Shown here: piece after piece, positions 57,901 to 64,000 of the stretch
How positions within the stretch are numbered: position 1 is the first letter of the stretch
Layout of the letters: every line of letters begins with the position of its first letter
Origin: Liolophura sinensis
Taxonomy: Eukaryota; Mollusca; Polyplacophora; Chitonida; Chitonidae
DNA length: 64,000 bases
Assembly (NCBI RefSeq): GCF_032854445.1
Contig: NC_088298.1
Span: 3,902,160 to 3,966,159, forward strand
Direction of reading: 5' to 3'
Program-made: the position numbers and the translations under genes
The notes under the pieces: model-generated
Database searches by the model: none
What the model was told of the DNA's origin: nothing
The model's input: only the letters and a program-made list of their open reading frames with translations

Positions 57901-60900
57901 ATTGCACTAGAATTTGATCTTTTCAGCTAACAAATGTGTTCAACCTGAAATTTGATCATACTATTTCTAATATATTCATAAATATTATCATAATTCATAT
58001 TAAATTCATAAATAAATTTACTAGGACATAAAAAACAAATTTACACTCAAATAAATTTATTAGGCACGCATCACATCCTTATTTAAACATTATTATGCAA
58101 AAATGTTATATGCAAAAATGTTATATACCAAAGTGTGGTCCCAAATACCCACCATATAAAAACATTTTCAAATATCTTTTTCTCCTGAAAGAAAAAATCA
58201 CAAAAAAAAATATATATATTGACCATCATATCTGCAAATAAGATTTCATCCTCTTTCATCTGATTTTGGCATCATTCTTCTCCTTTAACTAATTAAGTAC
58301 AACATTAAACCCCAAGCACTCACTCACTCACTCACTCACTCTCCTTTAACTACTCCCATACCTAATAAAGGAATACACTATTACTGTTATCTGCCCAGAG
58401 AATATCCAGATCAGGCGACTGTTTCACACAGCCATTTTGGGCTTTGGCTTAAAATTGTAATTCAAAACAACCTCTTAAATATGTGCATCAACCTGATAAA
58501 ATTTTGACCAAATTAGGTGAAAGGTGCTGTTGTTCTATGAGTTATAAGATTTGCTTCCCTTTGTAGAGGGCTGCTGTCCATTTACCTGACTGACAGTGAA
58601 AACACTTTTGAATCTACCATTTATCTGAGACTAATAATTAAGTATTACTGTAATTCTTCAACCTTTTCACATGTTTGCAAGGTGTTTATTCTGAAAGTAA
58701 TACTCTGTGTTGACTGATAAAATTATACGTTTTGTGAAGCCATGAAACTGGCCAATCTAACAAATTTAGTTTTGTCTCCAAAATCAAATTAAACGCGTGA
58801 ATGAATTGCACTGGAAGATGCTCCTCAGATGCAGAAAGGTTGAAGAATTAGGGTACAGCATAAATATTCATGAATTATAGATATTTTATACTTAATGGGA
58901 GGTAAGTAAAGTTTACCGTTCTCCACAATACGTAGGATGGCTGACTGTATTAGCATAGGCATCAGGTGCAACACCACCTCGGCAGGCTTGAGGGCTGACA
59001 GGAAATGCAACACCTGTCAAACATTGACTATACTGTGTACAGGTGTCACACATAAAACATGTACTTAATACAGGTGTGATACATAAAACATGCACTTAAT
59101 ACAGGTGTGATATATAAAACATGTACTTAATACAGGTGTCATATATAAAACATATGCATAAGACAGGTGTGATACATAAAACATGTACATAAGACAGGTG
59201 TGATACATAAAACATGTACATAAGACAGGTGTGATACATAAAACATGTACATAAGACAGGTGTGATACATAAAACATGTACATAAGACACGTGTGATACA
59301 TAAAACATACTTAATACAGGTGTGATACATAAAACATACTTAATACAGGTGTCATACATAGAACATGTACTTAATACAGGTGTGACACATAAAACATGCA
59401 CTTAATACAGGTGTGATATATAAAACATGTACTTAATACAGGTGTGACACATAAAACATGCACTTAATACGGGTGTCATGCAAACCTAAAACATCTCCCA
59501 AACTTATGGAATAAACTCAGCAATTTTACCAATTAACAAAAGTTCTTTCCTTTTGGAATTTGGAATTTTGACAGATTGACTTTTACAGGCCAAAGTTTTG
59601 AACCACAAGTCATTTTTTCTTTGTTAAAAAACTTCATGAGCATGTGATATTGAAATGAACAAATTTTGTCTATGAATTTTCTGTGTGATGTAACTCATCC
59701 TAAACACAATTAATATGATCTTGAAAATTCAAGTTGTCTGCCAGCAACCTGCCGATGGTCGCGGGTTTCCCCCAGGTTCTGCCTGGTTTCCTCCCACCAC
59801 AATGCTGACCGCTGTCATGTAAGTGAAATATTCTTGAGTAACACCAATTAAATAATAATAATTAAAAAAAATTCAAGTTGGAAGAGGTTTAAAACCAGAT
59901 TAGCAGTACAGTCAATGACATGCTTGTAGAAATAACCATGTTTTGATTATTATTTGTGATCATTGACCTTTAAAAGGTGTTTTGATATTTGTTTGGTATC
60001 TAAGATGATATCGTAACGGAAATATGTAAGTTTCAGCACTGAAACTAATATTTTATACTATTTATTTGCCTCTAAAAATGCACTTTTTTCTTACAAAATT
60101 TTCTGTCATTTACAAATTTAAGCCATATTGTGGTGAATTCATTCTGAAATTCAAACAACTGACTGTTTTCAAAACCGTGAAAAGAAATATATAACAGTAA
60201 CTTTTCTAGAGATACTTTTCTAAATTATGTTTCAGATTTGTGGCACACTGAATTTTTATCACACACACCTTTTCTGCTTCTTTCGTGTCATCAAACAGTC
60301 TCCTCTGTCGCCGGGCAGGAACAGCTCTGGCACTCTGCCAAACCTCCACCCACATGTTCCCCGGAATCTGCATACGAGAACTCAGATGCCCTGGAATGTG
60401 GATAATTAATTCATATTGAAGTTTTGCTCCTTTAAACATAGCATAAACTGAAACAAACTGGTCTTATACTAGGGTATAACTCAAACCTGAGTGATTTGCA
60501 CTAAAGTGTATTGCCCTGGAACGTGTATAATAAATTCAAGGTGAACAAAATTATTGCTCATTTAAACAAAATTATTGCTAATTTAAACATAGCAGATACT
60601 CAACCTAACTGTCTTATCTTCAATCTCTAAAAATTATCACTCAAACTTAGACCAACAACTTTGCCCATCACTATATTAAAAGGTGCCCATTTTGTCTGAC
60701 AGTGACAGTTATGCTGACTTTAAGAAAGTGATTCGAGGTTTGTTTGGAAGGTCGGATGACATTCTAGTGGGAAAATGAAGAGGGAAGTTTTGGCAGCATT
60801 TATCTACTTCTAAAAATGCACTTTTTGTAGCCGAAATCTTTCGGTCCTTTTAAAACCATACTCTGATCTAACAGACCTGTTTTTGTCTTTGTGCCATCCT

Positions 60901-63900
60901 CATTCTCCACATCCGCCTCCACATAATCGCGCGGGGAATACCAGCGGACAAAATCCTCCAGGACACACCCAGGATTGGCCGCCTACAGAGACATGGCACA
61001 CAATCTCAGCATTTACATTTGAATAAAACATACGAAATTATAAAACACAAGAAGTTTATTCCATTTAAAATGAAGTATTTTAAAGTTAACACCATTTACA
61101 TGTAACTGTAACAAACTTTACAGACATTTTGTGTATTTCAACTATAAAGTGGTATGTAAAATGCACTTAGAATACTTATTATGCCAAGCTCAAGTTTTTC
61201 TGCCTGTGAGAAATTTAACACAGCTTGTGACAAATCTAACACAGCTTATGACAAATCTAACAGAGCTTGTGATAAATCTGACACAGCTTGTGACAAATCT
61301 ACCACAGCCCATGACAAATCTAACAGAGCTTGTGATAAATCTGACACAGCTTTTGTCACATCTAACACAACCTTTGCCACATCTAAGACAGCCCATGAAA
61401 AATCTAACACAGCTTACAACAAATCTAACACAGCCCATAACAAATTTAACATAGCCAATGACAAATCTAACGCAGCCGGTAACAAAATGAACGCACCTTG
61501 AAGGACTCCATATCAGAGAGTAGGCATGCACTCTGCATTCGCGCTCTAAGCTGAGCACCTTCTGAGGACGTTCCTAACCTGCAATCAGAGTGGCAGTCCT
61601 TTGATTTCAGTGGTGTTTATTTCTCCAACCTTTTTCTTTTCACATGTTCAACAGACCTGGTGTTGTTTTAGGCAACATTTAATCATATCTCAGCTTTAAT
61701 TAACACTTTGCAAGGCCCTGATGTTGGCAAAACCACCCAAATTATTTGTGCCAAATATTTTTTGCTCCTCACGCATACCTCTGCAACTTGTACCTGTTAC
61801 AGTTATGACTATTAGTGAGTTTGTTAGTTGCAAATTAGTCAGAGTTAAGCTATGTGAAAACAAGTGTCTTAAATCATATATACTGTAAACCTTCAATCTT
61901 TTCAACCACTAAAGCGCTTTTTTCCGTGGAATTTATGCATCCAACTATTACGAAAATGATGCTAAAATGATGTAATTGTGTCATGAAAGATGCAATTTTC
62001 AAAAAAACTATTCAAATAATTTCTCTACACTGAATAGTTTTCTCAGAATATTCCAAAATATTGGTTTGCCAATGTTTATTTATTTATTTATTTGATTGGT
62101 GTTTTACACCGTACTCAAGAATATTTCACTTATGCAACGGCGGCCAGCATTATGGTGGGAGGAAACCGGGCAGAGCCCAGTGGAAACCCACGACCATCCG
62201 CAGATTACTGGCCAACCTTCCCACGTACGACCGGAGAGGAAGCCTGCATGAGCTGTACTTGAACTCACAGCCACCACATTGCTGAGAGACTCATGGGTCA
62301 TTACACTGGGCTTGCTGGCTTGCCGATGTGGTTAAAAAGGTTGAAGAATAAGGGTAACTCTGAGGAACAAATATATTAAGCCATGTGATCATAAAAGTAT
62401 CTATCATAATAGTGGGACTTGTGACTCAGTTTCTCATTTTCCGAACTTACTTGGCCAATGCTTCAGCATGTTCATCAAGCATGTCTTCCGTCATTGGGGC
62501 TGGTTCCTGGGTGATCGGTATGTACAACGTCTCCCCAGAATCAAGCAATTTTAAGTCTCCGTATGGTCGCAGTCGGCCATCAGGTCTGTATGAGATAGAG
62601 TCTTTAAAAAATGTGGCGTCATTAGAATCACAACTTTCCCCTAAATTTGACGCCTTTTTTTCAACTTCTTTTTCTTCCTCAGTTGCCCCTTCAGTCGCGG
62701 ATTCATTTTGCTTTTCAGTCACAGATTCATCACACTCAAAAAATTCCATTTCCTCTTCACTAGAGCTTTCTTGTCCAACAGCGCCCTCTAAATTGTCTTT
62801 CCCTGTTTCGGTCCCCCCTGCATCGCCAGGGTCAGCCCCTGAGAATTTAGCCTGCTGTTCTTCTCGCCTTATTTTCCTCTCTATACAACAGTTCAACATC
62901 TGTAACCATGACAACAGAAATATTAAAACGAACCTATATTGAAAAAGTAATGAATATCTTAAATTATTAATTTTACAGTGAAGTAATTAGAATTACACAA
63001 AAAAAAGATTGAACAAGCCCCAAGATTATTTTAACCAAATCTTGCAGTTTGAAAAATTAGAGTTACTGCAAGGCATGACAAAAACAAATAAAAAGAAAAA
63101 AAAAAAACTTTTCGAACAAAAGACAAATCCCCTTATTTGCTTCATTTCAATCTCAATACTCTGACTTGTTTTTCGTGCTCAATTGTGAACATATATAATG
63201 AGAGATGTTAAGACAAACCTGTGACAATTTCAACTTCCACGATCAAACAGTAAACTTTGACCATCTTTTGAAATGACCCTGTGGAAAGCACTCAGTTCAT
63301 GTCTTTTTTTGTTTTTTTTTTTAACAATTTGGGATGTCCATGTCAACACTATGAGCTTTATACGTAATGGGAAACCCTTAACATTTCAAGGTAAAGTTAA
63401 CATCTTACCTGTAATTTCTGATGAAGGATACAAGAGCCCATGTTTGGTGCTGACCTTTCCAAACTGCAACAACAACAACATCCTTATTATAAACACATTT
63501 TACTATATTCTGTGGTCTATGTACTGGATTTCATACATTTTAAAAACAAAATCTGAATATCTTGATCCTTATCATTTAACCCTGCTTCTGAGATACAAGG
63601 GTTTCGAATTTTCAAGTCTGAGGTTAGCGAAAAGCTGTAGTCCTTTTCTTTATATTCTTCAACAATGTGCACACAATGAAAGACAAATTCCAGTTAAATT
63701 TGATTACTGTTGCATTTCCTATCACCTAATTCCATTGTACAAGATAATTTCAAAGATTTGTCTAATCTTTAGTGGCAAATTTATACTACTGAATATACTA
63801 GCCCATTGTAAAACTTTCAAAATTACACGTTGGTAAAATCTGCGACTTAGTAATGGGTGAAATTTTGGGTTATTTTTGCCTCCAACTCACTTTGGTATCA

Positions 63901-63975
63901 TAAAGTTGTTCTCCAGCCTGTACCTCATCTCCAGTATAAACTCCTGCCAGAGATGTGCAACGGCGCACAAACCTC
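54722..63975 (-). CDS. RAB3GAP1: Rab3 GTPase-activating protein catalytic subunit, 3' part, ten exons
   Basis: Catalytic subunit of the RAB3GAP1/RAB3GAP2 complex, a GAP for Rab3 and exchange factor for Rab18 in secretion, ER structure and autophagy (family knowledge). Exons in transcript order: 63975-63891, 63463-63409, 62899-62451, 61578-61497, 60982-60877, 60390-60269, 59013-58917, 57603-57503, 55516-55295, 54970-54722. All borders are AG/GT on the minus strand and the phases agree; they give about 522 residues of a protein that is near 980 in human. Landmarks match human: VAHLWQEFILEMRYRLENNF, MLNCCIERK, YIPITQEPAPMTEDMLDEHA, LEDFVRWYSPRDYV, VPARRQRRLFDDTKEAEK, FVSCLLSQPEVIV and YILRTTVPRPAPYSR. 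The 5' half lies beyond the right edge. The gene is convergent with DNAJC10. Confidence 0.95.
55295..59013 (-). CDS. RAB3GAP1: RAB3GAP1 helical C-terminal exons 58917-59013, 57503-57603, 55295-55516
   Basis: Read VLHFLSALKPAEVVLHLMPM with LIQSAILRIVEN; EDPHVPKLKLLIEQITSKAA with PLPEIRRYE; and DLLKAIRLAETVIARAKSLK with FVSCLLSQPEVIVRGGPQGP, AGTLVHRLFLAAQK. The order and content match the human C-terminal helical region. The intron between the last two exons is almost wholly a 1.8-kb 32-bp tandem array. Confidence 0.93.
55579..55679 (+). mobile_element. SINE 3' fragment next to the 32-bp array
   Basis: ggctctgtctggattttctc to aaatcaaataaataaat, antisense to RAB3GAP1, within 60 bp of the 55295-55516 exon acceptor. 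Confidence 0.82.
55690..57485. repeat. 1.8-kb 32-bp minisatellite in a RAB3GAP1 intron
   Basis: Unit acctgacctcatatcatcct, atcttatctgtt, about 55 copies; variants swap atatc/ttatc and atctt/acctt. It fills nearly all of the intron between exons 57503-57603 and 55295-55516, ending about 20 bp from the first exon's donor. The strand shown is C/T-rich; the transcript strand is A/G-rich. Confidence 0.94.
58648..58853. mobile_element. family D element with TA duplication, RAB3GAP1 intron
   Basis: ctgtaattcttcaacctttt and gaaaggttgaagaattaggg as inverted ends; TA on both sides. Reverse orientation to the 13582 copy. Ends 64 bp from exon 58917-59013. Confidence 0.85.
59030..59480. repeat. 31-bp minisatellite, about 14 units, RAB3GAP1 intron
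   Basis: Unit acaggtgtgatacataaaac plus atgtacataag. Begins about 20 bp upstream of the 58917-59013 exon, so it lies within the region where that exon's branch point should be. Confidence 0.9.
59737..59868 (+). mobile_element. SINE 3' fragment, RAB3GAP1 intron
   Basis: tctgccagcaacctgccgat through gaaatattcttgagtaacac and an AATAATAATAA tail. Confidence 0.87.
60269..61578 (-). CDS. RAB3GAP1: RAB3GAP1 catalytic-region exons 61497-61578, 60877-60982, 60269-60390
   Basis: These read LGTSSEGAQLRARMQSACLL-SDMESFK; AANPGCVLEDFVRWYSPRDY; and GHLSSRMQIPGNMWVEVWQS, ARAVPARRQRRLFDDTKEAE. This is the most conserved block of the family and contains the Arg cluster (PARRQRRLF). The essential GAP arginine reported for the human protein lies in this neighbourhood, though I cannot fix which Arg from sequence alone. 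All residues I recall as conserved are present. Confidence 0.94.
61205..61490. repeat. 21-bp minisatellite, about 14 units, RAB3GAP1 intron
   Basis: Unit acaaatctaacacagcttgtg. 21 bp is seven codons, so open shadow frames exist on both strands. Its right end touches the donor side of exon 61497-61578 within about 7 bp. Confidence 0.9.
61883..62354. mobile_element. family D inverted-repeat element (TA duplication) with a SINE inside
   Basis: Ends ctgtaaaccttcaatctttt (left) and aaaggttgaagaataaggg (right) are imperfect inverted repeats flanked by TA on both sides. A minus-strand SINE at about 62076-62316 interrupts it; near-duplicates ggtttgccaatgt and ggcttgccgatgt flank the SINE. RAB3GAP1 intron. 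Confidence 0.8.
62451..63975 (-). CDS. RAB3GAP1: RAB3GAP1 exons 63891-63975, 63409-63463, 62451-62899
   Basis: The first exon reads GGLCAVAHLWQEFILEMRYR then LENNFMIP; its upstream border is 63975 (or 63982 with a nearby AG), close to the window edge. The second gives NLERSAPNMGSCILHQKLQ. The third, 449 nt, starts MLNCCIERKIRREEQQAKFS, runs through an acidic, poorly conserved linker (SSSEEEMEFFECDESVTEKQ) and ends RPDGRLRPYGDLKLL and the conserved YIPITQEPAPMTEDMLDEHA. The acidic linker is longer than I recall for human. Confidence 0.93.
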
Positions 63976-64000
63976 CTGCACCCTGACTTACACGACACGA

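Noticed and set aside
62385-62942. 185-codon plus-strand frame rich in Ser
   Set aside because: It is antisense to the RAB3GAP1 exon 62451-62899, which has the conserved protein.

Overview
This is a eukaryotic, AT-rich, intron-rich window. It most likely comes from a lophotrochozoan, probably a mollusc. Three conserved animal genes have short exons in long introns, and the gaps are full of tRNA-derived SINEs whose shared 3' part runs from a 'taatgctggccgccgtcgta' core to an AAATAAATA tail. That SINE type is, to my knowledge, common in molluscan genomes. There are no bacterial-type operons, CRISPRs or viral genes.

Layout. (1) 213-5267, plus strand: the last five coding exons of DNAJC7, a cytosolic TPR and J-domain co-chaperone; its 5' part lies outside the window. 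(2) 5268-23019: a long flank with inverted-repeat elements, several SINEs and two large minisatellites (36-bp units at 10.4-13.6 kb, with a SINE inside; a 212-bp higher-order repeat at 20.1-21.2 kb). At 15.6-18.1 kb there are a few possible exons of a gene I do not recognise. (3) 23020-45032, plus strand: the complete coding region of DNAJC10 (ERdj5), 20 coding exons and about 777 residues: signal peptide, J domain, four CXXC thioredoxin domains with two redox-inactive ones between, and a C-terminal HDEF. (4) 45033-54721: the gap between two convergent genes, with SINEs, inverted-repeat elements, a Tc1/mariner deletion derivative and a 45-bp minisatellite. (5) 54722-64000, minus strand: the last ten exons (about 520 residues) of RAB3GAP1, catalytic subunit of the Rab3 GTPase-activating complex; its 5' part lies beyond the right edge. 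All exon phases in the three genes join consistently, except for one apparent missing base in DNAJC10 exon 2.

The most striking feature is how tandem duplication meets exon edges. The head of DNAJC10 exon 4 is repeated about 22 times in 60-bp units. Each unit carries a branch-point-like TATCAAC, a T-rich tract, an AG acceptor and 20 in-frame codons, so the gene has a ladder of near-identical 3' splice sites. Exon 8 has three older acceptor-plus-head copies upstream, exon 10 has a decayed copy of its tail and donor downstream, and the RAB3GAP1 last exon has its tail in triplicate. Two further minisatellites seem to have grown from inside transposable elements: a 56-bp array inside an inverted-repeat element in DNAJC10 intron 9, and a SINE-core-derived array in intron 14. 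About a fifth of the window is tandem repeat.

Functionally, DNAJC7 (cytosolic HSP70/HSP90) and DNAJC10 (ER BiP, disulfide reduction for ERAD) are both J-domain co-chaperones but are not otherwise related; RAB3GAP1 acts in Rab3/Rab18 membrane traffic. Nothing in the sequence says the three are co-regulated.
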